Notes: generated from the sequence alone by a model not told the origin. Numbered from the stretch's first letter, positions 42,274-51,501 are shown. The stretch is DNA of 64,000 bases from Streptomyces bauhiniae (GCF_004784475.1 NZ_SRRT01000008.1:310001-374000); one strand, 5' to 3'. Translations and numbers: made by a program.

Positions 42274-43659
42274 ATGGGCCCGCGTACGAGTAGTGACGAG
42301 CAGACCGGTGGCACGCCGGACGGTCGCGTTCCGGGCCGCCGCCGGACGGCGTGGCGGGTGGCGTCCGCCGCCCTGCTGGCCGTCGCGCTGACCGGTGGCG
42401 CGGTCGCCTTCGGGGCCGCGCGGGACGGCGGGCGGCCGGCTCCGGTCGCCGCCTCCGCCGCCCTGGACCCCGGCGCACTGGCGGGCGCCGACCCGGACGC
42501 GGCCGTCGCCGCGCTCCAGACCCACTTGAAGGCGCAGCCGAAGGACCACGACGGCTGGGCCACCCTCGGCCTCGCCTACGTGGAACAGGCCCGCACCAAG
42601 GGCGACCCGGCCCGGTATCCGCAGGCGCAGGCCGCGCTCCGACGCTCCCTCGCGCTCGCCCCCGGCAACGACAGGGCGGTGGCCGGACAGGCCGCCCTCG
42701 CCGCGGCCCGCCACGACTTCACCGGCGCCCTCGCGGACGCGGACCGCGTCCTGAAGCACAACCCCTACGACGAACGCGCCCTCTGCTCCCGCATCGACGC
42801 CCTGGTCGAACTCGGCCGGTACGCCGAGGCGGCCCGCGCCGCCGACACCGCCGACGCCCGCAAGCCCGGCACCCCCGTCTTCACCCGGTACGCCTACGTG
42901 CACGAGCTGCGCGGGGACATCACCACGGCCCGGCGCGTCCTCCAGCAGGCCCTCACCGGCGCGATCTCCCCCGGCGACATCGCCTACGTGGCCGCCCAGC
43001 TCGGCCAACTCGCCTGGAACCAGGGCGACTACCGGACCGCCCTCACCCAGTACGCCCGCGCCCTGGCCGCCGACGACACCTACCTCCCCGCCCTGGAGGG
43101 CCGGGCCCGCGCCCAGGCGGCGAGCGGACAACAGGCCGCCGCGATCAAGGGACTTGAGACCGTCGTCGCCCGTGCGCCGCTGCCCACCTGGCTGGTGGCG
43201 CTCGGGGAGCTGTACGAGGCGCGCGACGGCGCGGGTGACCGGGAGAAGGCACGCCAGCAGTACACGCTCGTCCAGGCGTGGATCGCGCTGGCCCGCGCCA
43301 ACGGCGTCGACGCCGACCTGGACACCGCGCTGGCCGCCGCCGACCACGGCGACAAGGCGGCCGCCCTGCGCGCGGCCCGCGCCGAGTGGGCCCGCCGGCA
43401 CACCGTCCACACGGCGGACGCCCTCGCCTGGGCACTGCACGTCAACGGCCACGACACGGAGGCCCTCGCGCACGCCCGCGAGGCCACCGCCACCGGCTAC
43501 CGCAACGCGTCCTTCCTCTACCACCGGGGCGTCATCGAACTCGCCACCGGTCACGCGAAGGAGGGCCGCGCCTCGCTGGCGGCGGCGCTGAAGCTGAACC
43601 CCGGCTTCTCCCCGCTCGGTGCCGCCGAGGCCCGCAAGGCGCTGGAGGCGGCCAAGTGA
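42274..43659 (+). CDS. Secreted/anchored TPR protein
   Basis: 461-aa protein with an N-terminal membrane segment (about 27-48, ASAALLAVALTGGAVAFGAA) and a superhelix of tetratricopeptide repeats across about 65-455 (for example DHDGWATLGLAYVEQARTKG and HDTEALAHAREATATGYRNA). Likely a protein-protein scaffold outside or at the membrane. ATG 42274 with AGGAGAGGG. Its stop overlaps the next gene's GTG (GTGA), so it is coupled to the NicO transporter. Confidence 0.88.
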   Translation: MGPRTSSDEQTGGTPDGRVPGRRRTAWRVASAALLAVALTGGAVAFGAARDGGRPAPVAASAALDPGALAGADPDAAVAALQTHLKAQPKDHDGWATLGLAYVEQARTKGDPARYPQAQAALRRSLALAPGNDRAVAGQAALAAARHDFTGALADADRVLKHNPYDERALCSRIDALVELGRYAEAARAADTADARKPGTPVFTRYAYVHELRGDITTARRVLQQALTGAISPGDIAYVAAQLGQLAWNQGDYRTALTQYARALAADDTYLPALEGRARAQAASGQQAAAIKGLETVVARAPLPTWLVALGELYEARDGAGDREKARQQYTLVQAWIALARANGVDADLDTALAAADHGDKAAALRAARAEWARRHTVHTADALAWALHVNGHDTEALAHAREATATGYRNASFLYHRGVIELATGHAKEGRASLAAALKLNPGFSPLGAAEARKALEAAK

Positions 43660-45371
43660 GGCTCCGCCGTTCCCTCGCCGTCCTCGCGGGCACCTGCGCC
43701 GTGCTGCTCGGCTCCGCCCCGGCGGCGGACGCGCATCCCCTGGGCAACTTCACCGTCAACCGGTACGACGGTCTCGTCGCCGCTCCCGGTACGCTCCGCG
43801 TCACCCATGTCGAGGACCTGGCGGAGATCCCGGCGACCCAGGCCAAGCCGGAGCTGGAGCGGCTCGGCACCGCCCGGTGGGCCTCGTCGCGCTGTGCCGA
43901 GGCGGCGCGGGGCAGCGAGGTCACCGTGGGCGGGCGCCGGGTCACGCTCACGGTGTCGGCCGCGCGGGCCGAGCTGCGGCCGGGGCAGGCGGGGCTGGAC
44001 ACCCTGCGGCTGGAGTGCGCGGAGTCGGCCCCGCTGCCTGAGGGCGCGACGCTGAACGTCGGCTTCCGCAGCGCCGGGGTGTCCTCCGGGCCGGGGTGGC
44101 GGGAGATCACGGCGCGGGGCGACCGGATGACGCTGAGCCGGTCCGACGTGCCGCGCGAGTCGGTCTCACGTCAACTCACCACCTACCCGGCCGGGTTGCT
44201 CTCCTCCCCCGCCGACACCTCCACCGCCCGGCTCACCCTCCGGCCCGGCGGGGCCGCCCTGGCCCAGGAACGGGACGCCCCCGGCGCCTCGGTGCTGCCG
44301 CGCGGCGCCGACCGCTGGACCCAGGCGTTGAACGACCTGGTCGCCCGGCGTGACCTCACCCTCGGCTTCGCCACGCTGGCCCTGCTCATCGCGGTCGGCC
44401 TGGGCGCGGCCCACGCGCTCGCACCGGGGCACGGCAAGACGCTGATGGCCGCCGCCGCTGCCGCCCGGGGCGGGCGCGCCCGGCTTCGGGACGTACTCCC
44501 GCTGGCCGCCTCGGTCACCGTCACCCACACCCTCGGGGTGGTCGCGCTGGGGCTGTTGGTGACGGCCGGCTCCGCCGCGACACCCTCGGTGGTGGCGTGG
44601 CTGGGGGTGGCGAGCGGGGCGTTGGTGCTCGGGGCGGGGGTCAGTCTCGTACGGCGGGCCTGGCGGGGGCGGGGGGTTCAGGCGGGGCATACGCATGAGC
44701 CTGTGCGGGTCGCTGAGGTGGAGGTGCGGGCGTTGGCGCTGGTGGGTGGGGGTGGTGGTCGGGAGGCACATGTTCGTACCGACCATGTCGCGGGACCACA
44801 TGTGCCGAGCCCACGTGTACGGGACGCACACGTACGGAGCCCACATGGGCCAAGCGCCCATGTGTCAAGCCCCCATGTGTCAAGCGCACATGGAGAGACC
44901 CCACATGTGCCCGACCACCACCACCCGCACCCCCACTCACCCGACCACGACCACACCCACCCGCACCCCCACCCCCACACCCACACCCACACCCACGGCG
45001 GCCACACCCACACCCACCCCACCGCCCCCACCCTCAAAGGCACCCTCCTCCTCGGCTTCGCGGGCGGCCTCGTCCCCAGCCCCTCCGCCGTGGTCGTCCT
45101 GGTGGGCGCCGCCGCCCTCGGCCAGGCATGGTTCGGCCTCCTCCTGGTCGTCGCGTACGGCATCGGCCTGGCCCTGACCCTCACCGCCGCCGGCTTCGCC
45201 GTAGTCAGGCTCGGCACGGTCGCCGGCTGCCTCCTGGACCGGAACCCGGCCCGCCACGCCCACCCCCTCACCGCACTGCTCCGCCGCACGATCCCCCTGG
45301 CCTCCGCGCTGGCCGTGCTGGCGCTGGGCGCCGGATTGATGCTCAAGGGGGTCGCAAGCGCTGTCGGCTGA
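43656..45371 (+). CDS. NicO-family nickel/cobalt transporter with extracytoplasmic domain
   Basis: 571-aa membrane protein. A signal peptide (1-26) and a 200-residue extracytoplasmic domain starting HPLGNFTVNRYDGL precede the NicO/RcnA-like permease. The signature HALAPGHGK (253-261) is the metal-pathway motif. Residues about 344-455 form a very His-rich, low-complexity loop (many HTH and PHV units) before three last helices. Likely exports or imports Ni(II)/Co(II). GTG 43656 overlaps the TPR stop. Member of the DUF4331-TPR-NicO unit opposite the sigma/anti-sigma pair. Confidence 0.87.
   Translation: MRLRRSLAVLAGTCAVLLGSAPAADAHPLGNFTVNRYDGLVAAPGTLRVTHVEDLAEIPATQAKPELERLGTARWASSRCAEAARGSEVTVGGRRVTLTVSAARAELRPGQAGLDTLRLECAESAPLPEGATLNVGFRSAGVSSGPGWREITARGDRMTLSRSDVPRESVSRQLTTYPAGLLSSPADTSTARLTLRPGGAALAQERDAPGASVLPRGADRWTQALNDLVARRDLTLGFATLALLIAVGLGAAHALAPGHGKTLMAAAAAARGGRARLRDVLPLAASVTVTHTLGVVALGLLVTAGSAATPSVVAWLGVASGALVLGAGVSLVRRAWRGRGVQAGHTHEPVRVAEVEVRALALVGGGGGREAHVRTDHVAGPHVPSPRVRDAHVRSPHGPSAHVSSPHVSSAHGETPHVPDHHHPHPHSPDHDHTHPHPHPHTHTHTHGGHTHTHPTAPTLKGTLLLGFAGGLVPSPSAVVVLVGAAALGQAWFGLLLVVAYGIGLALTLTAAGFAVVRLGTVAGCLLDRNPARHAHPLTALLRRTIPLASALAVLALGAGLMLKGVASAVG
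44690..45020 (+). repeat. Degenerate His-codon repeat tract
   Basis: Low-complexity DNA encoding the His loop of the transporter. One part is a series of 15-nt units of the form CAAGCnCCCATGTGT (about 44850-44900), and another is CAC/ACC runs (about 44920-45020). Lower GC than its surroundings in the first part. Confidence 0.8.
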
Positions 45372-45416
45372 GCTACGTTGGTCAGGATTCGCGCGACGTG
45401 CCATGGGGGGAAGCCC

Positions 45417-46952
45417 GTGTCAGAACAGCCGGGACGCGATCGGTTGATCGCCGGCCGTTACCGTCTGCTGTCCCCGCTGGGCGAGGGCGGCATGGGCACG
45501 GTGTGGCGGGCCCGCGACGAGGTGCTCCGGCGTGAGGTGGCCGTCAAGGAGGTACGCGCCCCGGCCGGGCTGCCCGCCGGTGACGTGGAGCGGATGTACG
45601 CCCGCCTGGAGCGCGAGGCGTGGGCGGCGGCTCGGGTCGCCCACCCCAACGTGGTCACGGTGTACGACGTGGCGATGGAGGGCGGCCGCCCCTGGATCGT
45701 CATGGAGCTGGTGCGCGGCCGTTCGCTGGCCGACATCCTGGAGACGACCGGCCCGCTGTCCGTGACGGAGACCGCCCGCGTCGGCGCCGAGGTGCTGGAC
45801 GCGCTGCGCGCCGCGCACGACGTCGGCGTACTGCACCGGGACGTGAAGCCGGCCAATGTGCTGCTGTCCGACGACGGCCGGGTGGTGCTGACCGACTTCG
45901 GGATCGCCTCGGTCGAGGGCAGTTCGGCGCTGACCATGGCCGGAGAGGTGATCGGCTCCCCCGAATATCTCTCCCCCGAGCGGGCGTTGGGCCGTACGCC
46001 GGGCCCCGAGTCGGACCTGTGGTCGCTGGGTGTGCTGCTGTACGCGGCGGTGGAGGGCGGCTCCCCGTTCCGCCACGACACCCCGCTCTCCACCCTGCGC
46101 GCCGTGGTGGACGAGCCCTTGCCGCCCCCGCACCTGGCGGGCCCCCTCACCCCGGTCATCGAGGGCCTCCTCCGCAAGGACCTCGAGGAGCGGCTGCCCG
46201 CCGAACAGGCCGCGCGCGACCTGCGGTTGATCGCGGCCGGAGGCGCGCCCACGACCCGTGTCGCGTACGTACCGCCGCCCCCGCCGACCGTCCCGCTGCC
46301 GGAGGGCGAGCCCGATCCGGGTCCGCCGGTGCGCGAGCGGCGCGCGGGTGTCGTCCTGGTCATCGGCGTGCTCGCCCTGGTCCTCGCGCTGGCCGGGCTG
46401 ACGTACACCCTGCTGCAGCGGGACGACGGCGACCGGAACGAGGGCGGGAGCACCCCGGGCGCGACCGTCACGAGGACCAGCGAGCCCCGCTCCCCCACAC
46501 CGACCAGCCATGAGCCGTCACCGTCGAAGAGCAGCGCCCCGCCGAGCAGCAGCGAGCCGGCGCAGTCGGTACGGGTGGCGCTGACCGGAACGCATACGGA
46601 ATATCGAGGGAGTTGTCCGCCGCCGGAGGCCGAGTCGCCGGTGTTCACCGCGACGTTCACCGTGGGGCGGCTGCCCGCCGAGGTGCGCTACCGGTGGAAG
46701 CTGAAGCACGGCTCGTTCGAGGGCGACGAGTGGCGGACGCTGTCCTTCCCGGAGGGCGGCGAGCGCACTCGTCAGGCGCGGGTGACCGTGCGGACCAACG
46801 ACGAGGACGGCACGTCGGAGAACGCGATCAGCGTGGAGGTGCGGGAGCCGGAGCGGGTCACGTCCGACGAGGTGCCGTTCACCGTGACGTGTGACAGGAC
46901 GACGGAGACCCCGTCGGACGGGGCCTCCGCTTCATCCTCCGACACACCGTGA
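45417..46952 (+). CDS. Membrane Ser/Thr protein kinase (PknB-type) with unusual ectodomain
   Basis: 511-aa Hanks kinase. Gly loop GEGGMGTV, Lys in AVKEV (about residue 43), catalytic HRDVKPANV (His140, Asp142), DFG, and GSPEYLSPE activation segment are complete. A Pro-rich linker precedes one transmembrane helix (about 312-334), a Ser/Pro-rich stretch and an approximately 110-residue extracellular beta-rich domain with two Cys (about 390-495). PASTA repeats are absent. GTG 45417 with GGGGGGAAG. May sense an envelope signal. Confidence 0.92.
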   Translation: MSEQPGRDRLIAGRYRLLSPLGEGGMGTVWRARDEVLRREVAVKEVRAPAGLPAGDVERMYARLEREAWAAARVAHPNVVTVYDVAMEGGRPWIVMELVRGRSLADILETTGPLSVTETARVGAEVLDALRAAHDVGVLHRDVKPANVLLSDDGRVVLTDFGIASVEGSSALTMAGEVIGSPEYLSPERALGRTPGPESDLWSLGVLLYAAVEGGSPFRHDTPLSTLRAVVDEPLPPPHLAGPLTPVIEGLLRKDLEERLPAEQAARDLRLIAAGGAPTTRVAYVPPPPPTVPLPEGEPDPGPPVRERRAGVVLVIGVLALVLALAGLTYTLLQRDDGDRNEGGSTPGATVTRTSEPRSPTPTSHEPSPSKSSAPPSSSEPAQSVRVALTGTHTEYRGSCPPPEAESPVFTATFTVGRLPAEVRYRWKLKHGSFEGDEWRTLSFPEGGERTRQARVTVRTNDEDGTSENAISVEVREPERVTSDEVPFTVTCDRTTETPSDGASASSSDTP

Positions 46953-47020
46953 TATTTCGTTCGTCCGAGTGAGTCCCGTACGGCTCGCATTGACGGGGCC
47001 ACCCCTATGGACGGTGGGGG

Positions 47021-47815
47021 TCAGGCTGCGTTGGTGAGCACGGGGAGATAGCCGCCGGACTGTCCGGCCGCGGTCGGGTGGTACGACTCGCCGATGTTGG
47101 TCCAGTTGACGCTGTGCAGCCAGGAGTTGCTGGAGCAGATCTCATGGCCGGTGAAGGTGGTGCGGACGTCACCGAAGACGAAGCCGTGGGCCTGGGCTCG
47201 CTTCTGGATGGCGCTGTTCATGTAGTCGGCCGCGCTGTTGATCGCGGAGCGCTTGGTCTCGGAGAGGCCGAGGCAGCTCTGGCCGAGCAGGTAGAAGCGC
47301 GGGTAGCCGATGACGACCACGCGGGCGGAGGGGGACGTGGCACTGATCGCGTTGTACACGGCGTCGAGCTTGCCGGGCAGCGTGGAGTCGACGTAGGCGC
47401 GGGCGGTGTTGATCCGGGACAGACAGGTGCTGTCGGAGGAGATGACACAGGTGGTCATGACGTCGGCGAAGCCGGCGTCGTTGCCGCCGATGGTGATGGA
47501 CACCAGGCCGGTGGCGGAGTTGAGCGAGCCGAGCTGGCCCGCGAGGACGTCGTCCGTGGTGGCGCCCGAGCAGGCGTTGAAGGCGAAGGAGGACGGGCCG
47601 TGCGCGGCGTTCCACAGGTAGGGGTACGCCTTGGTGCTGCGGTCGCAGTCGCCGCTGGAGCTGATGTAACTGCCTGAGCCGACCCCGGAGGAGTAGGAGT
47701 CGCCGAGCGCCACGTAGCCGCCGGTGGCGGCCTGCGACGATCCGGCACCGGCGAGGGTGAAGCCGGTGGCGAGGAGGAGTGAAGCCACGTATGCCGCAAT
47801 TCGGGTACGTCTCAT
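47021..47815 (-). CDS. Secreted SGNH-family esterase/lipase
   Basis: 264-aa exported hydrolase. Signal peptide 1-30; catalytic Ser40 in LGDSYSSG, oxyanion GGND, and His246 in ESYHPT. In this Streptomyces group the main-chain carbonyl near the His replaces the Asp. Six Cys residues suit three disulfides. Sequence is very similar to what I recall for S. coelicolor SCO1725 and S. rimosus lipase. ATG 47815 with GGGAGG. Upstream DNA (47816-48077) is AT-richer and holds the divergent promoters. Confidence 0.93.
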   Translation of the reverse strand: MRRTRIAAYVASLLLATGFTLAGAGSSQAATGGYVALGDSYSSGVGSGSYISSSGDCDRSTKAYPYLWNAAHGPSSFAFNACSGATTDDVLAGQLGSLNSATGLVSITIGGNDAGFADVMTTCVISSDSTCLSRINTARAYVDSTLPGKLDAVYNAISATSPSARVVVIGYPRFYLLGQSCLGLSETKRSAINSAADYMNSAIQKRAQAHGFVFGDVRTTFTGHEICSSNSWLHSVNWTNIGESYHPTAAGQSGGYLPVLTNAA

Positions 47816-48077
47816 GGAACCTCCCTTTAGCAGGATCTCTGCCACAACTTTGGTACCAGCTACGCGCGTTGACGGGAAGTGTCCATGCCAAAACAATTTC
47901 GGTTCTCAACCATGATCAGTCGCTGACGCTGACGTCTCGCCACATAGCACAAGCCACAGGCGAGTTCGGGAACAATCCCCCGGAAGGGTCACGGGGGCCG
48001 AGGTCGTCTTGACGCCCTCGGAGCGGCTGCGCCACATTGAAGCCCGGCATCCGACGCGTCGGGGGGCAAGTCGGCCC

Positions 48078-48548
48078 ATGCGGTCATCAACTGGCAACAG
48101 ACACACGGCAGACGGTGAAGGCGCAGAGCGGACGGGTCCGGGGAGGGACCTGTCGGCCCTGCTCGCCGGAGCCGCGACCGGCACCGCCGCGTGCGGCGCG
48201 CTGCTCGCGCTCATCGACTCCGGCTCACCGCTGCGCGGACCGTGCGCACTGTTCTTCCTGCTCGCCGCGCCCGCCCTGGCCATCGCCGTGGCGCTGCGCG
48301 GTCTCGACCCCTTCGGCCGGCTCATCGCCGCGCTCGCCGGGGCGGTCGCGCTCGACATGCTGGTCGCCCAGGCCATGTTGACCGTGCACCGCTGGTCGGT
48401 GACGGGCGGGATCGTCGCCGTGACCGTACTCAGCCTGCTGATCCTGCTGGCCACCCATGTACGGCAGCGGGGGCGGACGCGAGAGGGGACGCCGGAAGGG
48501 AGTAAAACAGGCCAAAGTTTCGTAACGGCCAAACCAACTGATTCGTGA
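48078..48548 (+). CDS. Small hypothetical membrane protein
   Basis: 156-aa protein with about four hydrophobic helices (LSALLAGAATGTAACGALLA, FFLLAAPALAIAVAL, LIAALAGAVALDMLVAQAML, GGIVAVTVLSLLILLATHV) and a polar tail. No family recognised. ATG 48078 is preferred; an in-frame TTG at 48009 gives 179 aa. First gene before the glycan cluster but separated by 351 nt. Confidence 0.65.
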   Translation: MRSSTGNRHTADGEGAERTGPGRDLSALLAGAATGTAACGALLALIDSGSPLRGPCALFFLLAAPALAIAVALRGLDPFGRLIAALAGAVALDMLVAQAMLTVHRWSVTGGIVAVTVLSLLILLATHVRQRGRTREGTPEGSKTGQSFVTAKPTDS

Positions 48549-48899
48549 GACCACGTCCAGGTCTTGCGATTCTGCTTCTATCGTCAATACCGTCGTACAT
48601 CTCACCCGATCGGTCCGTCGCCCACGGTTCAGGGGAGGGCTCGGAGCCGTGACGCACCGGGGTGAGGCGCGGTAGGGGGGTGCCGTGCTCGGTGACCGCA
48701 CCAGGTGACCGGGCCGTGCCGCGCGACCGGAGGTCCCTGCACGCTCGGGGGCCCGGTCAGCTTTGCCAGCTCGTCCTTTTCCGGCCCGGAGTGCATTTCG
48801 CCGTGCCGCGAGCAGGGACGAGAACCCCCCTTTCGAACCGGACACACAGCCGGGCCGCCCGAGGGGCGGGCGGTCCACCGGACGAGAGGGACCACAGTC
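48549..48899 (+). other. 351-nt leader upstream of the glycan cluster, no gene seen
   Basis: No supported coding region. It contains a direct repeat GGTGACCG at 48691-48698 and 48704-48711 and a CCGCCC-GAG-GGGCGG hairpin at 48855-48869, 30 nt before the GT2 start. The stretch GGGGTGAGGCGCGGTAGG (48659-48676) and CCGGTCAGCT (about 48752) vaguely recall parts of the ydaO c-di-AMP riboswitch core. Likely holds the promoter and 5' UTR of the cluster. Confidence 0.55.
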
Positions 48900-49718
48900 A
48901 TGAGTTCTGTTCTGCGCACGCCGGGTCCGGACCGCGAGCCGCTGCTCGCGGCCCACTACCGGCCCATCTCCTCGCACCTGGCGATCACTCCGCCGGTGAG
49001 CGTGGTGATCCCCGCCATGAACGAGGCGGAGAACCTGCCGTACGTGTTCAAGACGCTGCCGGACTGGATTCACGAAGTGGTCCTGGTCGACGGCGACTCC
49101 ACCGACGACACCGTGGACGTGGCCCGCTCGCTGTGGCCGGACGTGAAGGTGGTCGCCCAGCGCGGCAAGGGCAAGGGGGACGCCCTGATCAGCGGGTTCG
49201 AGGCGGCTTCCGGCGACATCATCGTGATGGTCGACGCGGACGGCTCGGCCGACGGCAACGAGATCGTCTCCTACGTCTCCGCGCTGGTCTCCGGCGCCGA
49301 CTTCGCCAAGGGCTCCCGGTTCGCCAACGGCGGCGGCACCGATGACATGACCCTGATCCGCAAGCTGGGCAACTGGGCGCTGTGCACGGTCGTCAACCGC
49401 AAGTTCGGCGCCCGTTACACGGACCTCTGCTACGGCTACAACGCGTTCTGGCGGCACTGCCTGGACAAGATCGACCTGGACTGCACCGGCTTCGAGGTCG
49501 AGACGCTGATGAACATCAGAGTGGTCAAGGCCGGGCTGAAGGTGCAGGAGATCCCCAGCCACGAATACCTCCGCATCCACGGCACCAGCAATCTGCGGGC
49601 CGTGCGGGACGGGCTGCGGGTGCTCAGAGTGATCCTCCAGGAACGTTCCAACCGCCGTGCGCTGCGCCGGATTCGCCGTTCGCCGCTGGCCGACTCCCGG
49701 CGGGGAGCGGCGTCTTGA
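48900..49718 (+). CDS. GT2 glycosyltransferase, dolichol-phosphate-sugar synthase-like
   Basis: 272-aa cytoplasmic/peripheral GT-A enzyme. N-terminal VSVVIPAMNEAENLPYV, donor-binding LVDGDSTDD and DXD-like MVDADGSADG are present; C-terminal half has GFEVETLMNIRVVKAGLKVQEIPSHEY, typical of DPM/ArnC-type enzymes acting on polyprenyl phosphate. ATG 48900 with GAGAGGG upstream. First gene of a four-gene coupled cluster; the next gene starts at TTGA overlapping its stop. Confidence 0.9.
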   Translation: MSSVLRTPGPDREPLLAAHYRPISSHLAITPPVSVVIPAMNEAENLPYVFKTLPDWIHEVVLVDGDSTDDTVDVARSLWPDVKVVAQRGKGKGDALISGFEAASGDIIVMVDADGSADGNEIVSYVSALVSGADFAKGSRFANGGGTDDMTLIRKLGNWALCTVVNRKFGARYTDLCYGYNAFWRHCLDKIDLDCTGFEVETLMNIRVVKAGLKVQEIPSHEYLRIHGTSNLRAVRDGLRVLRVILQERSNRRALRRIRRSPLADSRRGAAS

Positions 49719-50704
49719 CCGCTCCGGCCATTTCCGTCGTGATCTGCGTGTACACCGAGGACCGCTGGGAGGACATCCTCGCGGCAGTCGCCTCGGTGCG
49801 CGCCCAGTCGTATCCGGCGCTGGAGACCCTGCTGGTGGTGGACCACAACACCGCCCTGCTGGACCGGCTGGCCGCCGAGTACAAGGAAGCGGACGGCGGC
49901 CCGGTCCGGGTACTCGCCAACGCCGGTCCGCGCGGCCTGTCGGCGGGCCGCAACACGGGGGTCGCCGCATCGAAGGGCGAGGTCATCGCGTTCCTCGACG
50001 ACGATGCGGTGGCCGAGCCGGACTGGCTGCGCCACCTCGCCGAGGGGTACGCCGACCCGCGCGTGCTGGCGGTCGGCGGCCGGACCGAGCCGGTGTGGGC
50101 GTCGGGGCGGCGGCCGGCCTGGTTCCCGGAGGAGTTCGACTGGGTAGTGGGCTGCACCTACCGGGGTCTGCCGCCCGGCCGGGTCCGGGTGCGCAATGTG
50201 CTGGGCGGCAACGCCTCCTTCCGGCGCACCGCGTTCGAGCTGGCGGGCGGCTTCGCCACCGGGATCGGCCGGGACGGCGACCGGCGCCCGCTGGGCTGCG
50301 AGGAGACGGAGCTGTGCATCCGGATCAGCCGGGCCCGCCCCGACGCCCTGCTCCTCATCGACGACCGCGCGGTGATCCACCACCGGGTGCCCGAAGTCCG
50401 CGAGCGCTTCGCCTACTTCCGCACCCGGACGTACGCCGAGGGCCTGTCCAAGGCGCTGGTGGCCCGGAGCGTGGGCGCGGCGAAGGGGCTGGAGTCGGAA
50501 CGCCGGTACACCACACGGGTGTTGCCCGCCGGGATCGCGCGCGGCCTGCGGGACGCGGCGCTGGCCCGGCCGGGCGGCGCGGGGCGTGCCGGGGCGATCG
50601 TGGCGGGCGTGCTCGGCGCGGCCGGCGGTTACGCGGTGGGCAGCGTACGGGCCCGGCGCGGCGGGCCCCGGTTCGCGGTGCCGCCGGTGGAGGTGGGCGG
50701 ATGA
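49715..50704 (+). CDS. GT2 glycosyltransferase
   Basis: 329-aa GT-A enzyme. Motifs: SVVICVYTEDRWEDI, GPRGLSAGRNTGVAASKGEVIAFLDDDAVAEPDW (split), LGGNASFRRTAFELAGGF, EETELCIRI; the DDD is the metal/UDP-sugar site. Ends with a hydrophobic segment (AGAIVAGVLGAAGGYAVGSV). The rare TTG start at 49715 overlaps the previous stop (TTGA) and has GGGGAG eight nt upstream. Overlaps the deacetylase ATG by 4 bp. Confidence 0.9.
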   Translation: MTAPAISVVICVYTEDRWEDILAAVASVRAQSYPALETLLVVDHNTALLDRLAAEYKEADGGPVRVLANAGPRGLSAGRNTGVAASKGEVIAFLDDDAVAEPDWLRHLAEGYADPRVLAVGGRTEPVWASGRRPAWFPEEFDWVVGCTYRGLPPGRVRVRNVLGGNASFRRTAFELAGGFATGIGRDGDRRPLGCEETELCIRISRARPDALLLIDDRAVIHHRVPEVRERFAYFRTRTYAEGLSKALVARSVGAAKGLESERRYTTRVLPAGIARGLRDAALARPGGAGRAGAIVAGVLGAAGGYAVGSVRARRGGPRFAVPPVEVGG

Positions 50705-51501
50705 CCGGCACGGCCGTACCGATCCTGATGTACCACGCGGTGGCGGCCGCGCCGGGCGACGCGACCCGCGCGCTGTCGGTCGCGCCGGAGGCGTTCGCGG
50801 AGCAGATGGCGCTCATCGGCGACCTGGGCCTGACCCCGCTCACCACCGCAGCCCTCGCGGCGCACTGGCGCTACCGGCGCCCGCTGCCCGCCCGGCCGGT
50901 GCTGATCACCTTCGACGACGGCTACGAGGGCGTCCACCGCCACGCCCTGCCGGTGCTGGCCAAGCACGGCTTCCCGGCCACCCTGTTCGCCGCGACCGGC
51001 TGGCTCAGGGGCCCCCACGACACCGGGGGCGGCCTGGACGCCATGCTCGACTGGGACCAGGTACGCGAACTGGCCGACAGCGGTGTGGAGATCGGGGGCC
51101 ACAGCCACAGCCACCCGCAGCTCGACCAGTTGGACGACGCCGCGCTCGCCGCCGAGCTGGAGCACAGCACCGGCATCCTCACCGACGAACTCGGCGCCCG
51201 CCCACTGTCGTTCGCCTACCCCTACGGTTACTCCAGCCGCCGCGTCCGCGAGGCGGTACGGGCGGCGGGGTACACCCAGGCGCTGGCGGTCGGCAACGCG
51301 CTGGCCCGGCGCCGGCAGGGCCCGTACGCGCTGCGCCGGGTCACCGTGCGGCGCAGCACCGGGGTGGCGGAGTTCGAGCGACTGCTCCAAGGACGTTCCA
51401 TCGCACGGGACTTCGCGAAGGACCGTGCGCTGACCACTGGATACGCACTCGTGCGAAGAGCACGCCAGGTCTGCCGGAAGGCCATCCGCTCCCGTGTCTG
51501 A
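50701..51501 (+). CDS. Polysaccharide deacetylase (NodB-type CE4)
   Basis: 266-aa CE4 esterase. Catalytic/metal Asp72-Asp73 in TFDDGYEG, metal His134-x3-His138 in GHSHSHP, and the FAYPYGY motif (RxxY/F-type motif 3) are in place. There is no signal peptide, suggesting cytoplasmic modification of a lipid-linked intermediate or fusion-like association with the neighbouring membrane enzymes. Starts ATGA over the preceding stop and overlaps the next gene by 8 bp. Confidence 0.9.
   Translation: MTGTAVPILMYHAVAAAPGDATRALSVAPEAFAEQMALIGDLGLTPLTTAALAAHWRYRRPLPARPVLITFDDGYEGVHRHALPVLAKHGFPATLFAATGWLRGPHDTGGGLDAMLDWDQVRELADSGVEIGGHSHSHPQLDQLDDAALAAELEHSTGILTDELGARPLSFAYPYGYSSRRVREAVRAAGYTQALAVGNALARRRQGPYALRRVTVRRSTGVAEFERLLQGRSIARDFAKDRALTTGYALVRRARQVCRKAIRSRV

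Noticed and set aside
46999..47021. Terminator between the kinase and the SGNH esterase
   Set aside because: Only a 5-bp stem with a 9-nt loop; too weak to list.
48549..48899. Calling a ydaO c-di-AMP riboswitch
   Set aside because: Only short fragments resemble the consensus; pairing of the core helices could not be shown by eye, so it is given as a finding rather than a feature.
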